From contig NZ_CP011803.1 of NCBI RefSeq assembly GCF_001038625.1, positions 2,914,001 through 2,978,000 of the forward strand: a stretch of DNA of 64,000 nt, read 5' to 3'. Below the pieces are notes generated by a model. The model worked only from the letters and a program-made list of their open reading frames with translations, was not told the DNA's origin and made no database searches. Shown in pieces: positions 1-8,553 of this stretch (position 1 is the first letter of the stretch; each line of letters opens with the position of its first letter). This stretch comes from Clostridium carboxidivorans P7 (GTDB lineage Bacteria > Bacillota > Clostridia > Clostridiales > Clostridiaceae). Position numbers and translations under genes: made by a program.

Positions 1-2064
1 TTTATTGAAAGAAGCTGCTTTTTCCCTGAAACTGCAAGTTGTACAAACATATATTTGGCCATCTCCGTGTCCTCTAAGCTCAAGTTTTTTGTGACAGTTC
101 GGACATCTAGCATTAGTTAATCTTGCTAAATTTTCTCTATGACCGCAGGCTCTATCCTGACACACAAGCATTCTTCCATGCTTTCCATTTACCTCAAGCA
201 TATATTTGCCACATTCAGGACATTTAGCACCTGATAAATTATCATGTTTAAATTTATCATGGCTTCCTTTTACATCTTCAACAAGCTTCACTGAATAGTT
301 TCTCATATTGCCTATAAAACTCTTATCATTTAATTTTCCCTTACTTATTAAATTTAAATCAGTTTCCCATTTTGCAGTTAAAAGTGGTGATTTTAAATCC
401 TCTGGTACCAATTCTACAAGCTGTTTTCCTTTAGAAGTTGGTATTATTTCCTTACCTTTTTTCTCTAAATAAAAAGTATTAAATAATTTTTCAATTATAT
501 CTGCTCTTGTAGCAACTGTTCCAAGTCCACCTGTTTCTCCTAAAGTTTTTGCATATTCCTTATTCATGTTTATATATTTTTGAGGATTTTCCATCGCAGA
601 CAGCAATGTTCCTTCATTAAATCTTGCAGGTGGTTTAGTTTGACCTTTATGCATCTTAACTCCTGTAAGCTTTATGCTATCTCCCTTATTTATTTGTGGA
701 AGCACTTGTTCCTTTAATTCATTTTCGTGTGCATCATTATCATCAAAATCTTCATCTTTATCATATACAGCCTTCCAACCCTTTGATTTAATTACCTTTC
801 CACTGGCTACAAAGTTTTCTCCATTAACTTCTACCTTTACAGTGGTCTGCACATATTCAAATGGAGGAAGCAATACACTTAAAAATCTTTTAACTACTAA
901 ATCATATACTTTTCTCTCTTCATTGCTTAATTTTGAAAGATTAACTCTTTCTTCTGTTGGAATTATAGCATGATGATCTGAAACCTTACTATTATCCACA
1001 AAACCTTTATGTGCTCTTATTTTTCCCTTCATAATTTCCATAGCAAATTTACTATAGTTTCCTACTGATATTGCCTTTAATCTATCTGGCAGTGTAGGTA
1101 CTATATCATCTGAAATATATCTTGAATCTGTTCTTGGATAAGTCAAGAATTTATAGTTTTCATACAATCTTTGCATTATTGAAAGAGTCTGCTTTGCTGA
1201 GAAACCAAAAAGCCTATTGGCATCCCTTTGAAGCTCTGTTAAATCATAAAGTGCTGGCGCATATTTTTTCTTATCACTTTTTGTTACATCAACCACTTTT
1301 CCATTTTGATTATTAACCTTTGATACTATCTTGTTTGCAAAGTCTTCATCAAAAGTATTAAAATGTCCTTTACCGCCTTGCCACTGAAGAGTATATCCAT
1401 TAGCACTTCCAGTTATGCTATAGTAATCCTTTGGTTTAAAGTTTTTAATTTCTTCTTCTCTATGAACAATCATAGCTAGTGTTGGAGTCTGAACTCTCCC
1501 TGCTGAAAGTTGAGCATTATGCTTGCATGTAAGCGCTCTTGTAACATTAAGCCCTACAATCCAATCTGCTTCTGCCCTACTCTGTGCAGCTCTATACAAA
1601 TTATCATATTGTGATGCAGGTTTTAAATTTCTAAAACCTTCATTAATAGCTTTATCCGTTTGAGAAGAAATCCAAAGTCTTTTTATAGGCTTATTTATCC
1701 TAGCCTTTTCAATTATCCATCTTGCTACCAATTCTCCTTCTCTTCCAGCATCTGTAGCAATAACTATTTCCACTACATCTTTTCTATTTAACTGTTCCTT
1801 TACCGCATTAAATTGTTTACTAGTTTGTTTTATAACTACAAGCTTCAAATATTTAGGAAGCATTGGCAAATCTTCCATCTTCCATGTTTTATATTTATCA
1901 TCATAAGCCTCTGGGTCCGCTAAAGTAACTAAATGTCCCAAAGCCCAAGTTACAATATATTTTTCTCCTTCCAAACATCCATTGCCTTTTTTACCACATT
2001 TTAATACTCTTGCAATTTCTCTACCAACAGATGGTTTCTCTGCAAGAACTAATATTTTTCCCAT
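1..2064 (-). CDS. topB: DNA topoisomerase III (C-terminal end outside the window)
   Basis: Type IA topoisomerase that cleaves one DNA strand through a 5'-phosphotyrosine and passes the other, resolving replication and recombination intermediates. The frame is open from the ATG at 2064 to base 1, so 688 codons are visible and the stop lies outside. The N-terminus has the Toprim signature (AEKPSVGREIA, then ATDAGREGE near residue 100). SAGRVQTPT follows, and the active-site motif YPRTDSRY places the catalytic tyrosine at about residue 309. PARFNEG and ATRADII follow. The C-terminal part carries zinc-ribbon pairs (CPECGK...CQDRACG and CPNCHK...CTTC), as in clostridial TopB. An AAGGA ribosome site lies about 10 bases before the ATG. 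No partner gene adjoins it; the next gene on the right is on the same strand, about 290 bases away. Confidence 0.96.
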   Translation of the reverse strand, partial: MGKILVLAEKPSVGREIARVLKCGKKGNGCLEGEKYIVTWALGHLVTLADPEAYDDKYKTWKMEDLPMLPKYLKLVVIKQTSKQFNAVKEQLNRKDVVEIVIATDAGREGELVARWIIEKARINKPIKRLWISSQTDKAINEGFRNLKPASQYDNLYRAAQSRAEADWIVGLNVTRALTCKHNAQLSAGRVQTPTLAMIVHREEEIKNFKPKDYYSITGSANGYTLQWQGGKGHFNTFDEDFANKIVSKVNNQNGKVVDVTKSDKKKYAPALYDLTELQRDANRLFGFSAKQTLSIMQRLYENYKFLTYPRTDSRYISDDIVPTLPDRLKAISVGNYSKFAMEIMKGKIRAHKGFVDNSKVSDHHAIIPTEERVNLSKLSNEERKVYDLVVKRFLSVLLPPFEYVQTTVKVEVNGENFVASGKVIKSKGWKAVYDKDEDFDDNDAHENELKEQVLPQINKGDSIKLTGVKMHKGQTKPPARFNEGTLLSAMENPQKYINMNKEYAKTLGETGGLGTVATRADIIEKLFNTFYLEKKGKEIIPTSKGKQLVELVPEDLKSPLLTAKWETDLNLISKGKLNDKSFIGNMRNYSVKLVEDVKGSHDKFKHDNLSGAKCPECGKYMLEVNGKHGRMLVCQDRACGHRENLARLTNARCPNCHKKLELRGHGDGQIYVCTTCSFREKAASFNK

Positions 2065-2354
2065 ATACTTTAAATCCTTTCTTCAAGTAAATTCAATAAA
2101 AAACAAAGTTAATATAACTTATGTTTTTATAGTTATAGACATATTAATTATACTCATTTTTAAAGTAATATCATAGACTTTATATAATTTAAATGAGATT
2201 TTATATAATTAAGCCTTTAAAAAATGTTTTTTAATTTAAATTATGTTTATAAGAATAACATTAATGATATAACTTGAATTTGGCAAGTAATTTTTTAATT
2301 TTTAGAACTACTTGACGGTATGAATAAAGGATAATAAAGTTTCAAATTCAAAGT

Positions 2355-2984
2355 CTATAAATTAGCTTCACTATTCCATTTTCTGCAATTCACATAACTT
2401 ATTGAGATTATAATAATAAGTGTAATAATAAATACATATATAGAATATTTCATGCTTATCCCTAAAAAAGTATATAGAAGAATAACTGGAGTATCAGCTA
2501 TAAATATAGTCAAAACATACTTAATAAAAGACATCCCGGTTAACACAGAAAAGAAACATACTACATCTGATGGTACTATAGGAGAGGAAACTCCTAAAGC
2601 TAGGATTTTAACATTATTATTTTGAATTAACGAGTATATTTTGGGATATTTATTAATTATCTTTTCTTGATACCCCATACCAATTGTGGCCTTAACAAAT
2701 AAAAATAAGAAAATCTCACTTAATAAATTTGCTATGGTAACTAAAATAAATGCTTCTACTGGATTAAATAGTATTCCTGCACTTATAATAAAAACGGTAC
2801 AAGGAACAAGAGTAAAAATTCTAAATGAAGCAATTGTTAAAAACAATAATGTACTGTACTTAGGATATGCTTGTAAAAAACTAGTGATTTTGCTTGCTCC
2901 ATCAATATACAATTGATATTTTAAAAATACACCTAGGATTGCTATCCAACATAAAAAGATCATACCTTTAAATAACTTATTCAT
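2355..2984 (-). CDS. TVP38/TMEM64 (VTT/DedA-like) membrane protein
   Basis: Polytopic membrane protein of about 209 residues. It has the two conserved stretches of the VTT family: a FRIFTLVPCTVFIISAG block with a following SE pair, and a P-x-VPSD...LTGM block near residue 140, both probably re-entrant membrane segments. Family members are proposed lipid scramblases or transporters; the substrate is not known here. An upstream in-frame GTG exists at 2993, but the AGAGGTGG ribosome site overlaps it and sits 6 bases before the ATG at 2984, so I take the ATG. The gene stands alone between topB and mobA with long AT-rich flanks. Confidence 0.8.
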   Translation of the reverse strand: MNKLFKGMIFLCWIAILGVFLKYQLYIDGASKITSFLQAYPKYSTLLFLTIASFRIFTLVPCTVFIISAGILFNPVEAFILVTIANLLSEIFLFLFVKATIGMGYQEKIINKYPKIYSLIQNNNVKILALGVSSPIVPSDVVCFFSVLTGMSFIKYVLTIFIADTPVILLYTFLGISMKYSIYVFIITLIIIISISYVNCRKWNSEANL

Positions 2985-3499
2985 TATTCCCACCTCTATT
3001 TTAATATTTAAAACTTCATAGCTCTTCTTTTTTCTAACTATGAAATTTATTATATATACTATTTATTAAATAAAGGTCGGGAAAAACATTAAGAATTATT
3101 AAGATTACCTTTAATATATATTACGATTATAAATTTAAAACTCATTAACAAGGATAGACTTATAGCCTTTTTTTAAGAAGTGGCACTTTAATTAACTCTT
3201 TAGCTTTATCTATCACAAAATCTTCTATCAAAAAAATTACATAAGAAGATATCATTTTCTTGAATTCAATGTATCCAAAACAAAAATAGAACCCCTAAGA
3301 ATTTAAACCTTAGAAAGTTCTATTTTTTTATTATATTTATTTAACAAGCAAAAAGTCATATCTATTTATTTACTACATGAATTAGATATCCTATATTTAT
3401 AACAGTATGAAAAACATCTACTCCATAGATAATACCAAGCCTTAATGTCCTCTGAAAAAGTTACTTCGTAATATTTTTAAATTACGAAAATCATATAAT
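2985..3499. other. intergenic region with a terminator
   Basis: About 500 bases without a convincing gene. The only clear structure is the hairpin at 3283-3329. A 32-codon minus-strand reading frame around 3170-3270 has no ribosome site and is not called. Confidence 0.5.
3283..3329. terminator. intrinsic terminator downstream of mobA
   Basis: Stem AAAATAGAAC / GTTCTATTTT with an inner CTAAG/CTTAG stem, A-rich on the left and T-rich on the right, so it could work in both directions. It lies 170 bases past the mobA stop. Confidence 0.6.
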
Positions 3500-4093
3500 T
3501 TAGTATAACTTTTTTAAAATCTCCAAATCTTTAACATAATTTAAGTTCACAAACATCTCCAAGTCCTCGCTGTAAGTTCTTGTAACCTCTTCTGGAATAT
3601 AATGAATCTTTGAGTTTTTTATTATATCATAAAGAAGTAGATTATTATTATCTATTCCCTTTTCAAACTCTTCTATTAGATCTTTAGAGTAAAAGGCATA
3701 CATTGGTTCAATCCATTTACCATTTTGAGGAAGAACACACTGACAGTTATCTTCTTCAGCTATTTTCATCATATACTTTATATATTCTATATTTACTATA
3801 GGCATATCGCAAGCCATGAAAAAAACATATTTAGAATTGGCATATTTCAGTGCTGTATGCATGCCACCTGCTGGACCGTACTCCTTTTTCAAATCTTCTA
3901 GCACTGTATATTTTAATGTCTTAAACTTATCCTTTTTTTCAGCTACTAATATCACTTCATCAAAGACAGTTTCTAATTTTTCAGCAATAAGCTCTATTAA
4001 ATATTTACCTTTTATTTCTATCTTACTCTTATCAAAACCCATTCTACTGCTTTTACCCCCACAAAGTATAACAGCAGTTCCAACCTTCTTCAT
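3500..4093 (-). CDS. mobA: molybdenum cofactor guanylyltransferase
   Basis: Transfers GMP from GTP to molybdopterin to make the MGD form of the cofactor for Mo/W enzymes in the cytoplasm. The 197-residue length fits the family. The nucleotidyltransferase signature is at the N-terminus (AVILCGGKSSRMGFDKS, residues 8-24), and the metal-binding ACDMP motif is near residue 94, after a VLEDLKKEYGPAGG segment. A GGGGG ribosome site precedes the ATG. It lies downstream of the alaX-like gene, separated by a strong hairpin terminator, so it probably has its own promoter. The modBC genes at 55.8-57.2 kb are the other molybdenum genes in this window; no moa/moe genes are nearby. Confidence 0.9.
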   Translation of the reverse strand: MKKVGTAVILCGGKSSRMGFDKSKIEIKGKYLIELIAEKLETVFDEVILVAEKKDKFKTLKYTVLEDLKKEYGPAGGMHTALKYANSKYVFFMACDMPIVNIEYIKYMMKIAEEDNCQCVLPQNGKWIEPMYAFYSKDLIEEFEKGIDNNNLLLYDIIKNSKIHYIPEEVTRTYSEDLEMFVNLNYVKDLEILKKLY

Positions 4094-4125
4094 TAAAATT
4101 CCCCCTTAATGCAAAAGTCCCATAT

Positions 4126-4156
4126 AAAAAACAGTAGCATATACTACTGTTTTTTT
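4126..4156. terminator. bidirectional terminator between mobA and the AlaX gene
   Basis: Perfect stem AAAAAACAGTAG / CTACTGTTTTTT with a 6-base loop. On the minus strand the T run follows the stem just past the AlaX-like gene stop. Confidence 0.8.
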
Positions 4157-4166
4157 AAAGCCTTTT

Positions 4167-5342
4167 TTAAAGTTTTTCTCTTACAGTGGCAGATAATAAC
4201 TCACAGAACTTAGTAAGGTCTTCTTTATTATCGAAGGTTCCTTGAGCTCTCTTATCTTTTCCGCCGCCTTTTCCATTAAATTCTCTTATATGTTCTTTAA
4301 ATAATTTTCCACAGCTTATATCTATATCTGTATTATTTAGGAATAATATTTTTTTGTCCTCTAATGATGCAAAAATAACTATGTAACCTTTATTCTCAAG
4401 TATAGAACCTATTAATTGTATATCTTCAAAGTTCTTATCCTCAAATTGTATAGATATAAGTTTAGATTTTGCATTTTTAATTATACTTTCTGCTTCAATT
4501 CCTGCTATAGTACTTTTTGATCTGCTGGATTCTCTTTTTAAACTCTCTATTTCTTCAAACTGTTTATTAACTCTATCCAATATTCCATTTTCATCTACAG
4601 ATAGAACTTTATTTAAACTTGTTATAATATCATGTTTTACTTGAAAATCCTTAAAAGCTCTCTTTCCACATTTAATATAGATTCTAGTCATTCCTTTATA
4701 TCTTTCAGCTTTTAAAATCTTTACTATACCTACTTCACTAGTAGTTTTAACATGTGTACCACAGCAAGGGCAGCAGTCCATATCTTTTGCTTCTACTATT
4801 CTTATATCCTCATCTACATTTATCTTTTTTCTTGCAGGCACTTTATCTACTTCATCCTTAGTAACTATATATGTATCAAAGCTTCTATTTGCATATATGT
4901 ACTCATTCACTTCATCTTCTACCTTCTTAACCATATCTTCAGTAAAAGGATCTATATCTATATCTACAGTTACATATTCTTCTCCTAAATGAAATCCTTT
5001 ATTGTTTCCACCATAGAGCTTATAAATAGCTCCTGAAAGTAAATGTTCCCCTGAATGCTGCTGCATATGATCAAAACGTCTTTCAAAATCTATTGAGCAT
5101 TTTACCTTCTTATTTTCTGGTGCTTTATCCATATGGTGATATATTATCTCACCTTTTTCTGAAACATAACTTACCTTTATTCCATCTATTGTTCCAGTAT
5201 CTGAAGGCTGTCCTCCTCCCTCTGGATAAAATGGTGTTTTATCTAGTACAACAAGTACCTTTCCATCCTCTTCTATTATATCTAAAACATTTGCTTCACT
5301 CTCTGTTATATAAGCATCCTTATAATATAGTTTTTCTGTCAA
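4167..5342 (-). CDS. alanyl-tRNA editing protein AlaX (long form with DHHA1 domain)
   Basis: Free-standing trans-editing enzyme expected to hydrolyse Ser- or Gly-tRNA(Ala). An N-terminal OB-like region contains PFYPEGGGQPSD (residues 37-48). The zinc-site motif is HMQQHSGEH (H92, H96), with the second pair in CCGTH (C193, H197). A coiled region covers about 240-290, and a C-terminal DHHA1 domain ends with the glycine-rich NGKGGGKDKRAQG motif. At 391 residues this is the long AlaX class. There is no aminoacylation domain, so it is not AlaRS. The start is TTG at 5342, with GGGAG 9-10 bases upstream; no nearer ATG fits. Confidence 0.9.
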   Translation of the reverse strand: MTEKLYYKDAYITESEANVLDIIEEDGKVLVVLDKTPFYPEGGGQPSDTGTIDGIKVSYVSEKGEIIYHHMDKAPENKKVKCSIDFERRFDHMQQHSGEHLLSGAIYKLYGGNNKGFHLGEEYVTVDIDIDPFTEDMVKKVEDEVNEYIYANRSFDTYIVTKDEVDKVPARKKINVDEDIRIVEAKDMDCCPCCGTHVKTTSEVGIVKILKAERYKGMTRIYIKCGKRAFKDFQVKHDIITSLNKVLSVDENGILDRVNKQFEEIESLKRESSRSKSTIAGIEAESIIKNAKSKLISIQFEDKNFEDIQLIGSILENKGYIVIFASLEDKKILFLNNTDIDISCGKLFKEHIREFNGKGGGKDKRAQGTFDNKEDLTKFCELLSATVREKL

Positions 5343-5416
5343 ACTAAACAGCTCCCTTCATAATTTAAACATTTAACTATATTTTATCCTTTTTGCCAAA
5401 AGTTTTAAAGTTTTTT

Positions 5417-6295
5417 TTACTTTTTACTGTTCCAGAATAAACAAGATCCAAAGGTCCCTATTATAAATACTCCAAATATGGTTTCAACCATAACAAGTAT
5501 ACGCACTAAAGTAGAATTGGGTAATATATCTCCATAACCTAAAGTAGTAATAGTTACTGTACTAAAATACAAAAAATTCCACAAGGAATGTTTAAATTTA
5601 TCATTTACGATCTTTTTTAATACTATAGGGCTATCATCTAAAAATGAAATGGAGTTTTTCATCAAATTTACAAAATAAAAATTTAGAGGATAAAAATAGT
5701 TTTCATTATTAAAAATTTTATCATAAATTATAGGGTAATTTTCTATCCAAACTTTTACCGTGTCAATCTTTTCAAATTTATTGTTATCATTTTTATAAAC
5801 TTCATAGTTATCGTGCTCATTTTTATCATTAAGCCTGTATAAAGAAATCTTCAAAACATAAGTTTTAAACTTATTGATCACGTTATATTCTTTAACATCT
5901 TCTATTTTCATATGGGTAATTCCCTTTTCCTGAGCTAGTAGGTAGTAATAATTAGCCCATGTATCACCTAATGAATTATTAAAGTCAAAATTATACAGCT
6001 CTTTTCCATCTAAAATTTTTACTGGCTGCCTTTTATATTCTCCCGCTATTATTAAATCATTTATAGCATTTTTTAAATCTTTACTGCATGTACCTATTTT
6101 CATATCTTTTTTAAAAGCATTTATTCTAATATTTGTATTTATATCTTCTTGAAATACGAAAAATTCTCCTGAAGATAAATTAGCTATTTTCCAATAGATT
6201 ATTCCAAAAACTAATATTGTGCTTAAATATAATATTGTTATGAGTATAAGTAAATTAACTTTTTTTACATCTCTTAGAGATTTAAGTACATTCAT
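5417..6295 (-). CDS. two-helix potassium channel protein with a large extracytoplasmic insert
   Basis: One membrane helix near the N-terminus (about residues 15-37), about 175 mostly polar residues, then a pore helix with the selectivity filter TTLGYGD (around 252-258) and a final helix. The filter is that of Ion_trans_2 K+ channels. In the usual two-helix channel the first helix lies close to the pore, so the long intervening domain is unusual; it has no domain I recognise. No RCK/TrkA nucleotide-binding domain follows; the protein ends 36 residues after the filter. An in-frame ATG at 6301 abuts the AAGGTGG ribosome site, so the ATG at 6295 (6-base spacing) is preferred. Confidence 0.75.
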   Translation of the reverse strand: MNVLKSLRDVKKVNLLILITILYLSTILVFGIIYWKIANLSSGEFFVFQEDINTNIRINAFKKDMKIGTCSKDLKNAINDLIIAGEYKRQPVKILDGKELYNFDFNNSLGDTWANYYYLLAQEKGITHMKIEDVKEYNVINKFKTYVLKISLYRLNDKNEHDNYEVYKNDNNKFEKIDTVKVWIENYPIIYDKIFNNENYFYPLNFYFVNLMKNSISFLDDSPIVLKKIVNDKFKHSLWNFLYFSTVTITTLGYGDILPNSTLVRILVMVETIFGVFIIGTFGSCLFWNSKK

Positions 6296-6382
6296 ATTCA
6301 TCCACCTTATAAATATGTTTATACCTAAATTTTATTAATAATTTCAAAAATATATAATAAAAATCTTCTTTAATTCCAGAAC

Positions 6383-7807
6383 TTAAACTGATATTTTCTT
6401 TTCCACCTTTTTACTTTTTGTAGAATGAGGAAGTAAAGATATAAAAATAAGTGCCAATAGCAAAATTATGATTCCAAAATAATAAGTATCTCTTTGCGCA
6501 AGTAGATAAACATCTTTCACCCCTAAATGTGTCTTTTTATTATAAACCAACTGGCGAGATGCTAAAATAATGGTACTAGATGCAACTCCCAATGTCTGTC
6601 CAAGATTACGCATAGTTGCTAACATTCCAGAAGCAACTCCAGCATGTTTTCTAGGCGCTGAACTTAGGATAGCTGTATTAATAGAAGAAACACTCAAACC
6701 ATTTCCAATTCCCATAACAATCAATGCAATAATTACTATAACATAATTGGATGATACTTTTAATGAACTCATAATTAAACAACTAACACAAATAAAAATC
6801 AATCCCACACTGGATGGCAAACGCGTTCCATATTTATCAGTCATACTGCCTCCAACAGGTGACATTACCATCATTGCAATTGATGATGATAACATGATTA
6901 ATCCTGACTTATCTGATTGTAATGCTAATACGTTTATTAAGTAGAATGGTAACAAATAGGTAATCAATTGTTGAACTAAATACGAACACATACATGCTGC
7001 ATTTGCCATAGAGAATGTTCTATTTTTAAATAACTGTAAAGACATTAATGGTGATTTTATATGTTTTTCATACATAATAAATATATTTAATACTAAAATA
7101 CTAAAAAACATACATACTAAAAATGATTTCCATCCCCATTGATTACTAAAGTTAAGTCCTACTGAGAAAGTACCTATTGACATTGCAAATAAAATTGCAC
7201 CAAGCCAATCCATACTCCTGTTTTCAGAAGTTTCTTTGCTGTCGTCCGGCATAATAATACAGGTTGCAATAAACCCCAAAATACAAAGTGGTACATTAAA
7301 ATAGAAAATAGCATGCCATGAAAAATGAGTCAATAAGACTCCCCCAATAGTAGGTCCTGCAGCTAATCCTACGGAAATAAATACAGAATTCACCCCTAAA
7401 GCTTTTCCACGTTCATTTAAATCAAAAGTTCGACTAACAATTGCCTGAGTAATAGAAACCATAATGCTATACCCAATTCCCTGTAAACATCTGAAAAAAA
7501 TCAGCATTCCCAACTTTATCGATAGTAATGGTGCTGCAACACATACTGCTCCAAAAAATAAAAAGCCAATTTTAAATTGCCTCTTGTATCCATAAAGTTC
7601 TGCTGTACGTCCAAAAATTAGCAAAGCACAGCACGGTATCAAAGAATATACTAAAGCTAACCAGCTAACATTATTCTGAGTAACACCAAATTCTTTTGCT
7701 AGTGTTGGAAGCGCAAGATTTAAACTATTTACAGAAAATGATACTATTAGATTGGCCATACTAGTAACTGCAAATATCATCCACTTTTTATTCTTATTCT
7801 CGTTCAT
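6383..7807 (-). CDS. MFS transporter, DHA2 (14-helix drug:H+ antiporter) family
   Basis: 474 residues with about 14 hydrophobic segments. It has the family motifs: the N-terminal SVNSLNLALPTLAKEFG stretch, the GRTAELYGYKR loop between helices 2 and 3, and the helix-5 antiporter motif GPTIGG. Related to QacA/EmrB exporters; the substrate cannot be told. No adaptor gene accompanies it, unlike the 40-43 kb pump. A 23-base perfect palindrome at 7859-7881, just upstream of the start, is a probable operator for an unlinked regulator. Confidence 0.88.
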   Translation of the reverse strand: MNENKNKKWMIFAVTSMANLIVSFSVNSLNLALPTLAKEFGVTQNNVSWLALVYSLIPCCALLIFGRTAELYGYKRQFKIGFLFFGAVCVAAPLLSIKLGMLIFFRCLQGIGYSIMVSITQAIVSRTFDLNERGKALGVNSVFISVGLAAGPTIGGVLLTHFSWHAIFYFNVPLCILGFIATCIIMPDDSKETSENRSMDWLGAILFAMSIGTFSVGLNFSNQWGWKSFLVCMFFSILVLNIFIMYEKHIKSPLMSLQLFKNRTFSMANAACMCSYLVQQLITYLLPFYLINVLALQSDKSGLIMLSSSIAMMVMSPVGGSMTDKYGTRLPSSVGLIFICVSCLIMSSLKVSSNYVIVIIALIVMGIGNGLSVSSINTAILSSAPRKHAGVASGMLATMRNLGQTLGVASSTIILASRQLVYNKKTHLGVKDVYLLAQRDTYYFGIIILLLALIFISLLPHSTKSKKVEKKISV

Positions 7808-7858
7808 TTAAATACAACTCTCTTTCGACTATATAACATCTTGATTTATTATATTATA

Positions 7859-7881
7859 TATATTATCATAATGATAATATA
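7859..7881. promoter_or_regulatory. perfect palindrome, probable operator for the exporter
   Basis: 23-base perfect inverted repeat (core TATTATCATAATGATAATA, 11-1-11 overall) about 52 bases upstream of the exporter ATG. Its size and position suit a MarR- or TetR-type dimer site. No regulator gene is adjacent. Confidence 0.5.
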
Positions 7882-7981
7882 AAAGCATTTTTATCAATGT
7901 GTTCTTCCAAGCAATTGTTGAAAGATTTTTAAATATGTAAATAACTAGCTGTTTCAAAATTCAATGTTTGCGAATTTTCAT

Positions 7982-8027
7982 AAATAAAAACCATATATAA
8001 AGGAATTTGTTTTTCCATATATATGGT
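7982..8027 (-). terminator. terminator of the small 82-residue protein gene
   Basis: Stem ACCATATATA / TATATATGGT; on the minus strand a T-rich run (TTTTTATT) follows. It lies 50 bases past the stop at 8075. Confidence 0.7.
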
Positions 8028-8074
8028 CTTTGATTTCAGATAAAAGTTTATATTCTATCCTCAAAAATATTCTT

Positions 8075-8323
8075 TTATAACTCTTCCATTATCTTCTTTG
8101 CAAAATAATTTGCATTTAATTCTCCATCTACTTCTATTGCTATTACTTGACTTAAACCAGCCGCTTCTCCTGTGACATAAACTATTTCAGCACACTCGTC
8201 ATCTACCTTTCTAATGACCATAGCTTCATCACCTTTTTTAATTTTTACCTTTTTTCCTTTATTAGTTTCTATTATAGCATTTTGTGTGAACTGAATTTTC
8301 TCTCCTATTTTATATTTTCTCAT
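8075..8323 (-). CDS. conserved small protein, function unknown (82 residues)
   Basis: Real gene by context: GGGAGG ribosome site 8-9 bases before the ATG and a terminator just downstream. The sequence is soluble and charged, with a beta-rich pattern (KIGEKIQFTQNAIIET, KKVKIKKGDEAMVIRK) that looks like a small barrel or SH3-like fold, then a short C-terminal helix (ANYFAKKIMEEL). No cysteine cluster, signal peptide or helix-turn-helix. I do not recognise the family. Confidence 0.7.
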   Translation of the reverse strand: MRKYKIGEKIQFTQNAIIETNKGKKVKIKKGDEAMVIRKVDDECAEIVYVTGEAAGLSQVIAIEVDGELNANYFAKKIMEEL

Positions 8324-8420
8324 ATGAATTTCCTCCCAAAGTAATTTGTTAGTTACTTTTATAATTTCTTAAATAAGCTCTATACTAATTAAATCGTTAG
8401 TATATAAACTTTCTTAAGAT

Positions 8421-8467
8421 AAAAAAGATACATAGGAATATATAATACTCCTATGTACCCTTTTTTT
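8421..8467. terminator. terminator of the pyrimidine-degradation operon
   Basis: Stem TACATAGGA / TCCTATGTA with an A run on the left (T run on the minus strand) and seven T on the right. It sits about 90 bases past the last gene of the operon. Confidence 0.8.
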
Positions 8468-8553
8468 CTTTCTGGTTAAATTTACATATGTCATAGTATA
8501 TATGTAAAGATAACCACAAAATAATAAATTCGTATAATTAATTTTCTATATTC

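Noticed and set aside
3170..3275. A short minus-strand peptide frame in the gap beside mobA
   Set aside because: No ribosome site, overlaps nothing conserved, only about 32 codons.
7859..7881. Fur box upstream of the exporter
   Set aside because: The half sites are ATTATCAT/ATGATAAT, in an arrangement different from GATAAT-GATAAT-C-ATTATC, and the gene is not an iron gene.
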